NCBI RefSeq assembly: GCF_039555335.1
Contig: NC_092629.1
Coordinates: 3,677,912-3,741,911, forward strand
Length of the DNA stretch: 64,000 nt
DNA from: Amphiura filiformis
Taxonomy: Eukaryota; Echinodermata; Ophiuroidea; Amphilepidida; Amphiuridae
Direction: 5' to 3'
Shown one piece after another: positions 54,527 to 64,000 of the stretch. The translations under genes and the position numbers were made by a program. Position 1 is the stretch's first letter. The number at the start of each line of letters is the position of its first letter. A model generated the notes under the pieces. The model made no database searches and was not told the DNA's origin. It saw nothing but the letters and a program-made list of their open reading frames with translations.

Positions 54527-55690
54527 GAGTCGTACTTGACTCAAGGCCAAAATCACCTTTTACCCAAATCCACACGAATGCACAACACAAATACACTGTT
54601 TGATTAAGCTAACAAAATCCAAGTCTTTAATTTAAAGCACGTTATGATTGGTACAATATATGACAACAAATGCTCATACACAATAATCAAATATAGACAC
54701 TCTTTATCTATTTAGTACTTAGCCAGCATTCTTCTTCTTGGTGATCATAAAGTTCTTGCAATGTTCTGGACGACTGATATAATATATCCTTATTCACTTG
54801 TCCTGCGAAAATCAGCGAAGTCCAGTGAACACTTGCGTTTATAAATATCCTTGCGTATGAAATCCTCACACAAAAATGGGGTAGCTTTCTCCAAACCGTT
54901 ATCACCTTGCGCTGCTTTCTCCAAACTTAACTCCTTGCGCTGCTTTCTCCAAACTTGGTGCTATTTCCATCTTTCACACAATATCTTCAGGAAGCAGGAC
55001 TGCGATGCAGTAGTCCCCACTTATATTGACAGTTGCGTTGAATCAAAACACCAGACTTCAGCAAGTCGACAGAAGAATATATTCCTTTCTTGGAAGAAGT
55101 ACGTTCTTTGACGTATTCTAGATCTTCTCCGACAACACTGGCAAATAGTAGTACTTTGACTACATACAATATTTCTGGTTTGCAATTTCCTTTCTCTGAA
55201 GGAATTGGACTGTAAGCATATTAGCTAGTTAGCCCAGATCAACACTATAAACTGTGAAGAAATGTGTTTACCTTTTCTTATATATCAAGCAGTGGGAAAT
55301 CCCAAATATTAATAGCCCAAATGTGATCTTGGAAATTCCCAAGCCTTAATTATAACATTAACCTTTCTCATTACATCACTTCCTTAGGGGAATTCCATGA
55401 CATCATTTTCAATTTACAATCTCAGGGGACTTTCCAATTGTGCAACATACTGACAAGGGGAAGTCCCAGCTATCCATTCAATTTGCTGAGAGGGGAATCC
55501 CTCAAATGTCTCATGTAAACAAAGATAATCAAATTAAATTACTCAGGGCACATGACACCCTCACCCTTAAAAGAAGAAAGTTTGAATGTAATGAAAACTT
55601 TCGTAATTGTTTTCTTCTTTTACATCAACTTCAACATAATATTAACTTTGAGTGTTTAACTCAATATACACAGTGACTACTTGTCACACA
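54527..55690 (-). mobile_element. 3' LTR of the Gmr1-like Ty3/Gypsy element (tentative boundaries)
   Basis: It starts TGTTACGAGTCGTACTTGAC on the plus strand and ends near CTACTTGTCACA, just before the RNase H end of the internal region, as expected for the 3' LTR of a minus-strand element. Two related copies (38.8 and 51.9 kb) share its internal order, which supports a mobile LTR. TTTCTCCAAACTTAACTCCTTGCGCTGC is repeated internally (54890-54955). The 5' LTR is not in the window. Confidence 0.6.
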
Positions 55691-55723
55691 AGTTCCTTTT
55701 AAAGGAATTTTTGTTTGTCAGTT

Positions 55724-56026
55724 TTATGCAATTCTGGACAAGGCATCAGCCATTACATTGTCTTTTCCCTTAATATGTTTGATGTCCAGATTGTACTCTT
55801 GCAAGGTCAAACTCCACCTCACCAGTCTTTGGTTTTGGTTCTTCATCCTGTTGATGAAGGTGAGGGGATTGTGATCTGTGAAAACAAGCACAGGGTATAC
55901 TGTGGTACCCAAATACACATCAAAATGTAGCAGTGCTAATAGCAATGCTAGACACTCGTTCTCAATTGTGGAGTAATTTCTTTGGTGCTTGTTGAATTTC
56001 CTTGAAAAGTATGGTGGTCAATTTGA
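55724..56026 (-). pseudogene. RNase H C-terminal part of the Gmr1-like element
   Basis: In minus sense PYFSRKFNKHQRNYSTIENE is followed by LALLLALLHFDVYL, VFTDHNPLTFIN, RLVRWSLTLQEYNLDIKHI and GKDNVMADALSRIA, the standard second half of Ty3/Gypsy RNase H. The first half (LTVDASDTGCGGVVMQE) is at about 56840-56890, separated by an 0.8-kb insertion. A stop also lies just before PYFSRKF. RNase H would degrade RNA in the reverse-transcription hybrid. This copy is dead. Confidence 0.88.
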
Positions 56027-56826
56027 TCTTGCATAGACTATGCCATAGTCGATTTTTGATAAATAAAACATGTTATTAATCATGTTGAACTCGAAATTAT
56101 ACTGATATTTATTACATCAAAATACTAGTATAAAATTGTTATGAAAAAGTTTATATAATTATATTAGTGACAGTAAAAGTAAATTATACGTAGGCTTATA
56201 TTATTGAATGCAACATCATAATGTCATTATATAAACACTTCAGTCTGAATACTGAACAATTCTGATTTTAGAATCTACCAGTTTATTAATCGCATATTAG
56301 TCCCAGTTAAAAATAGACTATGGACATTGAATTTTAAAAGGAACTTCGATCCCTAACCCAAACACTGTCAATCATACTTGTTTATCATCCAATTTAACCG
56401 CACGCACATAGCCTGGAAATACACGCATGGTACAAGACGCGCAGTGTTCCCGCCGACACAAAGGCGGCATAGTTCTGTACCATGTAGTTATTAATGGTAA
56501 TGGCAGGTGCCCGGAGTATTTAAACAATAACGAGATCTGTGCGACCAATCACAAGCCAGATCCATTTAAAGATGCATTACATCATGGCCAATTTTGGTAG
56601 GCCAGGAATCCGACAATCTCATCCATAGAAGCTCATAGACAGCCGTGTTAAGCATTCTGACCGCAATCCAATGTCAGTAGTCCACTTGGGAAGCTAACAA
56701 ACAGAGGGAGTACGGTGACTGAAAAGATGATCAATTGTGAAAATCTATCAATTGTGCACACATTAATTAAATCGGAGTTTTACACTTAAGTGCAATATCC
56801 AGAGTATGCACAATGGGCAAGTGGAC
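56027..56826. mobile_element. ~0.8-kb insertion splitting RNase H
   Basis: Removing this stretch would bring GGVVMQEVD next to the YFSRKFN part, so it is a later insertion. It contains no reading frame with a domain. ATAGACTATGCCATAGTCGA at the left and AAAATAGACTATGGACATTG (56304) inside share an ATAGACTATG word. No clear inverted or direct terminal repeats were recognised, so the element type is unknown. Confidence 0.6.
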
Positions 56827-57748
56827 TTTTTACGGAGAAGTCTACCTCTTGCATCACAACACCTCCACAGCCTGTGTCACTGGCATCAACAGTCAACTTG
56901 AACTGCTTCTGAAAATCAGGTGCAGTAAGTACTAGTGAACTCATGAGTATAGATTTGACTTTGTGAAAAGCATTTTCACACTGTTCTGACCAAATGAATT
57001 TTGTATCTTTCTTCAACAAATCAGTCAAAGGACTTGCTATCTCTGAAAAGTTTGGACAGAACTTTCTATAATAGCCAACCATTCCTAGAAATCTCATGAG
57101 TGCCTTCTTATTTACAGGTGTGGGGTATTGCTCAATTGCTTCAACTTTGGCTTTGATAGGTTTCACCTGACCTTGACCTACAACATATCCTAAGCATGTG
57201 ACTGTGGCATGGCAAAACTCACTTTTTACCAGATTGACTGTCAATTGTACTTCAGACAGCTTCTTAAACAATTGATGGAGTTGTTCCATGTGTTGTTCCC
57301 AAGTTTGACTGCAAACAATCAAATCATCTACATATGCTTCACATCCCTCTATGTCTGCCACAATTTGGTTCACCATTCTCTGAAATGTTGCAGGTGCGTT
57401 TTTCAACCCGAATGGCATAACTTTGTATTGGTAAAGACCAAATGGTGTACAAAAAGCAGAAATCTCTTTGGCACGGTCTGTGAGTGGAACCTGCCAGTAC
57501 CATTTCAAAAGATCAAATTTGCTAACAAATTTTGCATTCCCAATTTTGTCAATGCAATCATCAATTCTTGGAATTGGGTACGAGTCTGTCTTTGAATGAA
57601 CATTTGCAGCTCTCATGTCTGCGACCAATCTGTATGAACCATCAGGCTTGGGAACAATACACGGTGAACTCCATTCACTACTACTTGGTTCTATGATATC
57701 ATTGTCTAGCATATAATTGATCTCATTTTTGAGATGTTCCATTTTCAA
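56786..57748 (-). pseudogene. Ty3/Gypsy reverse transcriptase of the Gmr1-like element
   Basis: A 320-codon frame. EINYMLDNDIIEPSSSEWSS opens the RT. PDGSYRLVADMRAANVHSKTD, FDLLKWYWQVPLT, MPFGLKNAPATFQRMVN and the catalytic AYVDDLIV follow in order. LRFLGMVGYYRKF and the RNase H start LTVDASDTGCGG come next. The last about 13 codons are read from the 56027-56826 insertion. All RT active-site aspartates are visible. It lies downstream of integrase in element sense, the reverse of the usual Ty3/Gypsy order. It converts element RNA to DNA in intact relatives. Confidence 0.93.
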
Positions 57749-57798
57749 TGGATTGACTCTGTAAGGATGCTGCTTGATTGGTTTTGTATCACCAACAT

Positions 57799-58505
57799 CT
57801 ACGTCATGAAATGCAACATTTGAAATATATTGTCAAATTTGTGAATCAAATTTCCAATTTGACTTTGTTGATCTTGAGAAAGATGACCTAACTTTGAGTC
57901 CAAATTAGTGAACACATCAGAATTGTTAAATTTTACATTATACTCTTTGTGCTCTAGCTCTTTATCCTGGTCAAATGTGACATCAGAATTGTCATCTTTA
58001 CTCTTGTCTACATTGGCGATTTTGTCTACATCGGCATGTTTGTCTACATCATCAGCATGTTTTACTGTACACACAGGTTTTGGAATGCCACTGTCACTTC
58101 TTTCAACATACTCTTTGAGCATATTTATGTGGCATAACTGCCTGCTCTTGCGTCTACCAGGAGTTTTGATAATATAATCTACTTCACCCACTTTTGACTC
58201 TACCTCACATGGGCCATGATATCTGGCTTGCAATGGGTGTCCTGGAATTGGAAACAGTACTAGAACTTTGTCACCTGGTTTGAACACTCTTTCTTTGGCA
58301 TGTTTATCATACCATTGTTTCATTTTGGCCTGACCCTGTTTCAAGTTTTCTTTGGCGATATCAGTTACTCTGTTAAGCCTATATGCTTACAATTGGAGAC
58401 ATAATCCAATAAATTGTTATCTGATTTCTCATTTAGCCACTTTTCTTTCAACAACTTAAAGGGCCCGCGCACTGTGTGTCCAAACACTAACTCAAAAGGA
58501 CTAAA
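57799..58505 (-). pseudogene. Integrase C-terminal part and linker of the Gmr1-like element
   Basis: In minus sense, GFSPFELVFGHTVRGPF (about 58500-58450) continues the integrase core after the SINE. The frame 58344-57799 follows with MKQWYDKHAKERVFKPGDKV, VLFPIPGHPLQARYHGPCEV and GRRKSRQLCHINMLKEYVER, the usual integrase C-terminal DNA-binding region. An acidic linker with DVDKHADVDKIANVDKSKDD leads towards the RT. A one-base frame change lies near 58385. The linker-to-RT position shows directly that integrase precedes reverse transcriptase in this element. Confidence 0.85.
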
Positions 58506-58507
58506 TC

Positions 58508-58905
58508 CTAAAAGCAGTCAAGTTTGCTCAATCGATAAGGCGTTCGACTATGGTACGAGAGGTTGCGGGTTCGAACCCCGGTGGTGCTTAGTATGCTCTC
58601 GTGAAAAATTGAGTTTGAAATTCCCTTGGACAAGGAACTCACTGTTAATTGTCTCGTTGTAACCCGTACGAAAACTCGGGGAGCTGATCCTGGTTGCGAT
58701 GGTTAATTGTGGAATGTCTAGGGTGTGCGCTCTTGTTGTAGCAGCAAAGTCCCTGATTAGCTGTTAAATGGTTTATGGAATGATGTGGGCCGTAGTGGTC
58801 AGCGACAAACTGTAAAGTGTGCTGAGGCTTGTGGATCAATGTCTAGGCGTTGTGCCTGTGCGTAGCGCACTATAAATCACTGCGCTTTTTTTCTTTTCTT
58901 TTTTA
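58508..58905 (+). mobile_element. tRNA-derived SINE inserted in integrase
   Basis: This is an about 400-bp insertion, opposite in orientation to the retrotransposon. The head shows an A box (TTTGCTCAATCGATAAGGCG, 58523-58542) and a B box (GGTTCGAACCC, 58569-58579) as in pol III promoters. The body ends in GCGTAGCGCACTATAAATCA and GCGC followed by a T-rich tail (58888-58904). Integrase reads REAVQE on one side and GFSPFELVFG on the other, so the insertion point is clear. The last about ten residues of the 59689-58877 frame (LKKKRKKAQ) come from the SINE tail. Confidence 0.88.
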
Positions 58906-59689
58906 ATGTTTCCTGAACAGCTTCCCTAGCAGCAAACAACAACAAGTGCACTCCCTCATCCCAGTCCCTCTGAAATTCCAAACAATATGTCCTGATCATG
59001 TTTTTCAACGTTTGATGGAACCTTTCTAGTGCACCTTGTGATTCTGGATGGTAAGCACTTGAGGTATACTGTTCTATACCAAATTGATACATGACCTGCT
59101 GAAATACTCCAGAAGTAAAGTTTGATCCTTGATCTGACTGTATGGACTTGGGGAGCCCCACAAATGTGAAGAACTTAGTTAAAGCTTTCACTATAGTCAC
59201 TGCTTTAATATTTCTCAAGGGCATGGCTTCAGGAAAGCGTGTTGACCCGCACATAATTGTCAGAAGGTATTGATTACCTGACTTAGTCTTTGGTAGGGGG
59301 CCTACACAATCAATAATAACTCTGCTAAATGGTTCATCAAAGGCTGGAATTTGCTTTAATGGAGCAGGAGGTATTTTCTGATTTGGCTTCCCTACTACTT
59401 GGCATATGTGACATGTTTTGCAATATTCAGAAACATCTTTTCTGAGAGTGGGCCACCAGAAATGTTTCAGAATTCTTTCATGAGTTTCCTTAACACCCAA
59501 ATGCCCTGCCATGGGACTATCATGTGCTATGTTAATAACTTCAGTGTGGTAGACTTTTGGTACCACTATTTGGTGCACTACCTTCCACTCTTCATCGGCA
59601 GGTACATCAGGCGGGCGCCATTTTCTCATTAGCACATCATCTTGTTTGTAAAAACAGACAGCATTTTGTTCTGCTTCTTCTAGGGTCAA
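58906..59689 (-). pseudogene. Integrase core of the Gmr1-like element
   Basis: The frame carries the zinc-binding HHCC domain (HLGVKETHERILKHFWW...CKTCHIC) and the rve catalytic core, with the aspartate in VIIDCVGPLPK, the second in SIQSDQGSNF and the glutamate in YHPESQGALERFH, so all DDE residues are present. It inserts element DNA into the host genome in intact relatives. It is truncated after FAAREAVQE by the SINE at 58508-58905. In element sense it lies after the gag-protease frame and before the reverse transcriptase, Ty1/copia-like order in a Ty3/Gypsy element. Confidence 0.93.
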
Positions 59690-60948
59690 TGCCCTTTGAT
59701 TGATCTCTTTGAGTTCTGGGTCATTTTGCTGCTCCAGAAACAGCTTGTCATGACTTAAATAATGGGTCTCTCATGTTTTCCCCAATTTGTTCATGCTCAG
59801 AGGCTGTGTCATTTTGAGGGGTATTTTTATCCCCAGGAGAAGGAAGTTTATCTTCTTTCTCATTCAACTTTGACACAAATGTGTCTTCCAAATTGTAGCC
59901 GGCCTAAGTCATCAATTTGGTTGTCCTCAATTGTTTCTAATGAGGCTTTCTTACTCATTGCCCGTGTCACTGCACATGCAGGAAATATCTCCTTTTCCTC
60001 ACTATTATCTTCCTGCAAACAGGGCTTATCTGTAACTATTGGGTCAGGAAAAAACTTCACCCCTGCCAAATCATTTCCTAGCAACATGGACACTCCCTTG
60101 ACTGGCACTTCATGTCTAACTCCTATGGTTACAGGACCAGAAACCAAGTCAGATGTCAAGTTAATTTTGTGGAGAGGTACACTAATTATTTCCATCCCAA
60201 TACCCTGGATCAAAGCATTACCAGCTGAACTATCCTCATTAAAGGGCAAAGTTCCTTCCAGAATCATAGACCGTGTACAACATGTGTCTCGCACTATCTT
60301 AATGGGCTTTGGACTACCATTATCACCTAGTGATACTACTCCCTCTAACACAAATGGTTCAAATTCCTCACACACCTCGTCTGTGTCACCTCCCTTTTGT
60401 GGGAATTCTTGTTTCTTGATTTGACTGACTTGTTTCTTTGACTCAAGTGACACTGCACATCCTACAGTATTACTAGCAGTTTGCTGCTGTTTTTGTGCAT
60501 CTTGTTTGGCTTTTAAGGTTCGACACGTGGTCACTGTATGTCCTGGTTTCTTACAGAAATTGCGAATTAAATGGGATTTAAATTCAGTCCCACCTGTTGG
60601 TTTGCTACCTGTATTCCATGGGGTCCCTCTACCACCAGCACTATGCTGTGAATTAGACCAGGATCTGTGATTAGACTGAGATCTCCCTTCTTGTGTACCA
60701 CCCTGATTTGCTCTAGGTTGGTTATGGCTGAACCAGTTTGAGTAACTTCTGTTTTGACTAAATTTACTTGCATTCAACTTGTGCGTTAAGCCATAATCGT
60801 CAGCCATCGTCGCCGCGTCACTTAGAGTCTTAATTTTGCTAGCGCTTTCATCCAAGTGGGTTTTAATGTCAGCGTGGACACATTTTGTGAACTCTTCTAT
60901 AAGAAGCAATTGCTTAAGTTGGCCGAAATCATCTTTGAACCAAGCCAC
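59690..60948 (-). pseudogene. gag end (zinc knuckle) and protease of the Gmr1-like element
   Basis: The 362-codon frame 60948-59860 starts with the end of gag (WFKDDFGQLKQLLLIEEFTK, a capsid-type helix). A Ser/Gly/Asn/Arg-rich nucleocapsid follows with a damaged zinc knuckle, FCKKPGHTVTTC, which lacks the first Cys. The protease segment has PIKIVRDTCCTRSMILEG, where the active-site DTG/DSG reads DTC, so the enzyme would be inactive, and MLLGNDLAG as the second conserved loop. The region 59860-59690 continues towards integrase in another frame. The gag-to-pol layout and the mutated motifs show a decayed copy. Confidence 0.87.
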
Positions 60949-61372
60949 CTGTCAAACATTTGTTCTTTTATACTCTAGCAAATTCTACATGGGTTTGATC
61001 TGCTTGCTTTCTTGAATCTCTGAACTTAAGGACTGCCTGTTTGAATTCTTCATAATTGTTACACTTCTCTATTGGTAGAGCTGAGTAAGTTTCCCTGGCC
61101 TTCCCTACAAAACTACTTTGTAACAGTAGGGTCCAATGCTCTGGAGGTCATTTCAAATTTGTAGCTACCTTTTCAAAATGTTGGAAATACTCGTCAACAT
61201 CTTTTTCTTTGAATTTAGGCACCAGCTTTACATACTTTGTAACATCAAACCATGACTTTAAGGAGAAACTAGATTAGTATTTGTCACCTAACTTTGCCAA
61301 CTTCTCTTGTTCAAACTTGTATTTTTCCTCAATTTCTTTTTCTTTCAAATGTGCTTCCAAATTGAGCTTTGC
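60949..61372 (-). pseudogene. gag capsid with SCAN-like segment
   Basis: In minus sense, SWFDVTKYVKLVPKFKEKDV and DEYFQHFEKVATNLK precede an in-frame TGA where Trp is expected. PPEHWTLLLQSSFVGKARET, YSALPIEKCNNYEEFKQAVL and ADQTHVEFARV then follow. The alternation of HFE...LKWP..W..LLQ...GKA...Y..L resembles the SCAN domain of vertebrate zinc-finger proteins, which is known to derive from Gmr1-like gag capsid. A second stop follows FARV. In intact relatives it would form the capsid. Confidence 0.8.
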
Positions 61373-61905
61373 TTACCTGTCTTTTTTTTCCATTTCTAAC
61401 TTTTGTTTTTCAAGTTCCAATTTTGCTACCTTTTCTTTTTCTTCTGTTTCTAATTTTTGGTGCTCAATCGCCATCTTTTCTTGACGCAATTTTTCTTCAA
61501 GTGCCATTTTTTCTTGGCGCGCGTTTTCTTCCACAGCCATTTTCTGTTTTTCCATGTCTAGTTTTTGTTGTTCAAGAGCTATCTTTTCTTGTTTTTCATT
61601 CTCTAACTTAATCATTTCCAGTTTTTCTTTTTGGTCCATTTCTATTTTCTTTTGGTCCATTTCCATTTTCTTCATTTCTAATTGAATTTCCAACTCTTTC
61701 AATTTAACTGCTGAGTCCCCACCGATTTCAGTTTCGACCTCTTTTCTCTTGCCCAAAATAGAATCCTCAAAATACTCTTCATCAACCAAAACCTCAATCA
61801 AGACCTTTTTGATTAATTGTCTTCTTGTAGTTTACTTTACTTTCAAGTCATAATGTTTGGCAAGTGCTAATAAATCAGGCTTCTTCAACTTATCAAATTT
61901 CTTTC
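61373..61905 (-). pseudogene. gag N-terminal region: short SAP-like helix and coiled coil
   Basis: In minus sense KFDKLKKPDLLALAKHYDLK precedes a TAA stop (about 61850). The same frame continues TTRRQLIKKVLIEVLVDEE and then a 100-residue Lys/Glu/Met-rich heptad stretch (EMKKMEMDQKKIEMDQKEK ... EKQKLEMEKKD), a long predicted coiled coil, ending near 61373. The layout (small helical N-terminus, coiled coil, SCAN-like capsid, knuckle) is that of Gmr1/SCAN-type gag. The start of gag is fused at about 61905 to a reverse-transcriptase fragment of a second copy. Confidence 0.75.
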
Positions 61906-63705
61906 TATAATAGCCAACCATTCCTAGAAATCTCATGAGTGCCTTCTTGTTTACAGGTGTGGGGTAATGCTCAATTGCTTCAACTTTGGCTTTGATAGGT
62001 TTCACCTGACCTTGACCTATAACATTTGAGTATGTGACTGTGGCATGGCAAAACTCACTTTTTACCAATGATGAGATTAAATGTAAATTTTACTTCATAC
62101 AGCTTCTTAAACAATTGATGGAGTTGTTCCATGTGTTGTTCCCAAGTTTGACTGTAAACAATCAAATAATCTACATACGCTTCACATCCCTCTATGTCTG
62201 CCACAATTTTGTTCACCATTCTCTGGAAAGTGGCTGGCGCATTTGTCAAACCGAATGGCATAACTTTGTACTGGTAAAGACCAAATGGTGTTCAAAAGGC
62301 AGAAATCTCTTTTGTACGATCTGTGAGTAGAACCTACCAGTACCCATTCAAACGTTCAAATTTACTAACAAATGTTGCATTCCTAATTTTGTCTGTGTAA
62401 TCATCAATTCTCGGAAAAGGATACGAGTCTGTCTTTGATTGAACATTTGCAGCTCTCATGTCTGCGACTATTCTGTATGACCCATCATTTTTAGAAACAA
62501 GGATACAGGGTGAACTCCGTTCACTACTATTTGGTTCTATGATATCATAGTCTAGCATATAATTGATCTCATTTTTGAGATGTTCTATTTTCAAGGGATT
62601 GACTCTGTAAGGATTGTATCACCAACATCTACATGATGAAATGCAGCATTTGTTTTACTTGGCATATCTGGAAATATATTGCAAATTTGCAATTTCACTT
62701 TGTTTTGGTGTAAGTTAGTAAGCACGTCAGAATTGTTCAATTTTACATTATACTCAGCTATACTTTTTGTGCTCCAGCTCATTATCCTGGTCAAATGTGA
62801 CATCAGAATTGCCATCATTTCTCTTGTTTACATTGAATATAGACAGTACAGCGGCGAGTTTGACTACATGGGCATTTTTGTCAACATTATTTTGTCACAC
62901 AGGTTTTGAAATGTCACTATCATTTCTTTCAACATACTCTTTGAGCACATTTATGTGGCATAACTGCCTGCTCTTGCGTCTACCAGGAGTCTTGATAATA
63001 TAATCTACTTCACCCACTTTCGACTCTACCTCCATGGGCCATGATATCTAGCTTGCAATGGGTGTACTGGAATTGGAAACACTGCTAGAACTTTGTCACC
63101 TGGTTTGAACACTCTTTTTCTGGCATGTTTATCATACCATTGTTTCATTTTGGCCTGATCCTGTGTCAAGTTTTCTTTGGCGAAATCAGTTGCTCTGTTA
63201 AGCCTATATGCTTAAAATTGGAGACATAATCCAATAAATTGTTATCTGATTTCTCATTTAGCCACTTTTCTTTCAACAACTTTAAGGGCCCGCGCAATGT
63301 GTGTCCACTCGAATACACTAGCTCAAAAGGACTAAGGGTCAATTCCCTTTGATTGATCTCTTTGAGTTCTGGGCCAATTTGTTGCTCCAGAATTAGCTTG
63401 TCATGACTTAAAGGTTTTTTTTATAGTTTCCCCAATTTGTTAATGCACAGAAGCTGTGTCATTTTAGGGGTCTTTTTTTATCCCCTAGAGAAGGAAGTTT
63501 ATCTCCTTTCTCATTCAACGTTGACACAAATGTGTCTTCCAAATTGTAGCCTAAGTCATCAATTTGGCTGTCCTCAATTGTTTCTAATGAGGCCCACTTA
63601 CTCATTGCCCGTGTAACTGCTCATGCAGGAAATATCTCCTTTTCCTCACTATTTTCATCCTGTAAACTGAGCTTATCTGCGACTATTGGGTCAGGAAAAA
63701 CCTTC
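61906..63705 (-). mobile_element. Second, integrase-deleted Gmr1-like pol fragment
   Basis: In minus sense it runs from protease-side sequence (63705-63350, similar to 60050-59690) straight into the integrase C-terminal region (63345-62990, similar to 58500-58150). The join near 63335 (GGACTAAGGGTCAATTCCC) skips the whole integrase core. It then continues to a decayed RT (62594-61906) with EINYMLDYDIIEPNSSERSS, MPFGLTNAPATFQRMVN and YVDYLIV in place of YVDDL. It ends at MVGYYRK, where the gag of the other copy begins. Nucleotide similarity to copy 1 is high but with many small indels. Confidence 0.85.
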
Positions 63706-64000
63706 AGTTTGCATACTTCCTTGCTATATATACGTTACTAAAATAACTTTTATGATTTTTAATGCCATTATGCAAGTGTCTACCCCTTGTAAAGATGCAA
63801 ACAAGATTTAACAAATGTTGGGTCAACTTAGTGTTCAACTTTGAATACAGTTCTACATGCCATCTAACAACCGTGCCTTCACAAAGTGCGCAGTTGGGAA
63901 AGATCGACGAGGAAATCTGCTCGGTTGAAAAATCATCTGTCTTATTTACTGGGATGCCGTATTACGGTACCTGACCCTGCCCCCTATCAGATTGAAAAAA
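63706..64000. other. Window end without recognised feature
   Basis: At about 63705 the similarity to the Gmr1-like protease region stops (GGTCAGGAAAAACCTTCA then unrelated sequence). The 70-codon plus frame 63762-63974 shows no domain. Nothing else was recognised. Confidence 0.4.

Noticed and set aside
58877..58905. C-terminal LKKKRKKAQ of the integrase frame as a nuclear localisation signal
   Set aside because: These codons come from the T-rich tail of the inserted SINE read in antisense and are not part of integrase.
61373..61801. Coiled-coil frame as a host structural protein
   Set aside because: It continues in frame with the gag helix upstream and is followed by the SCAN-like capsid, so it is the retrotransposon gag.

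Overview
The window looks like intron-rich, repeat-dense genomic DNA from an invertebrate animal, most likely a marine deuterostome (echinoderm or hemichordate grade). The reasons are the Gmr1-type Ty3/Gypsy element, several CR1/L2/jockey-like LINE fragments, a tRNA-headed SINE, a Penelope-like fragment, many TA-flanked MITEs, and host exons for ZU5 and Death domains. The species cannot be named from the sequence.

The main result is one host gene on the minus strand that spans most of the window. Five exons were found by hand-checking splice sites and reading phases: a ubiquitin-like (UBL) exon (50588-50829), a ZU5 exon (49075-49624), two UPA-like exons (46156-46382 and 31006-31186) and a terminal Death-domain exon with a stop codon (10152-10441). 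Three junctions (ZU5 to UPA-a, UPA-a to UPA-b, UPA-b to Death) agree in phase. The UBL to ZU5 junction agrees only if the ZU5 exon starts at the ATG at 49624, where the acceptor is weak. The predicted product is about 495 residues with the order UBL-ZU5-UPA-Death, which suggests an intracellular signalling adaptor of the UNC5/PIDD/ankyrin ZU5-UPA-DD type with an added UBL module. Almost everything else between 10 and 51 kb is intron filled with mobile elements.

Layout. 1-4.3 kb: edge of a Polinton/adinto-like element with a frameshifted protein-primed DNA polymerase B. 6.6-7.7 kb: 27-bp minisatellite. 7.8-9.1 kb: LINE. 9.7-12.6 kb: MITEs and foldbacks around the Death exon. 12.8-22.3 kb: two shuffled copies of a composite repeat, one split by a 2.4-kb inverted-repeat transposon and a LINE, the other by a TTAA-ended element. 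23-25 kb: mariner-like and Penelope-like fragments. 26.2-29.6 kb: LINEs. 33.2-35.3 kb: MITE inside LINE inside mariner-like element. 35.8-37.6 kb: long-inverted-repeat element with an internal tandem array. 38-41 kb: MITEs, an LTR and a terminal-repeat element. 42-44.6 kb: GATAAG minisatellite and a 160-bp satellite. 51.5-63.7 kb, upstream of the UBL exon: LTR retrotransposon territory, with a LINE containing a large foldback array and then a decayed Gmr1-like element (gag-PR-IN-RT-RH) joined to a second, integrase-deleted pol fragment.

No intact autonomous transposon was found. Every element ORF is truncated, frameshifted or interrupted. Element boundaries are given to within a few bases where terminal repeats could be aligned by eye, and otherwise approximately.
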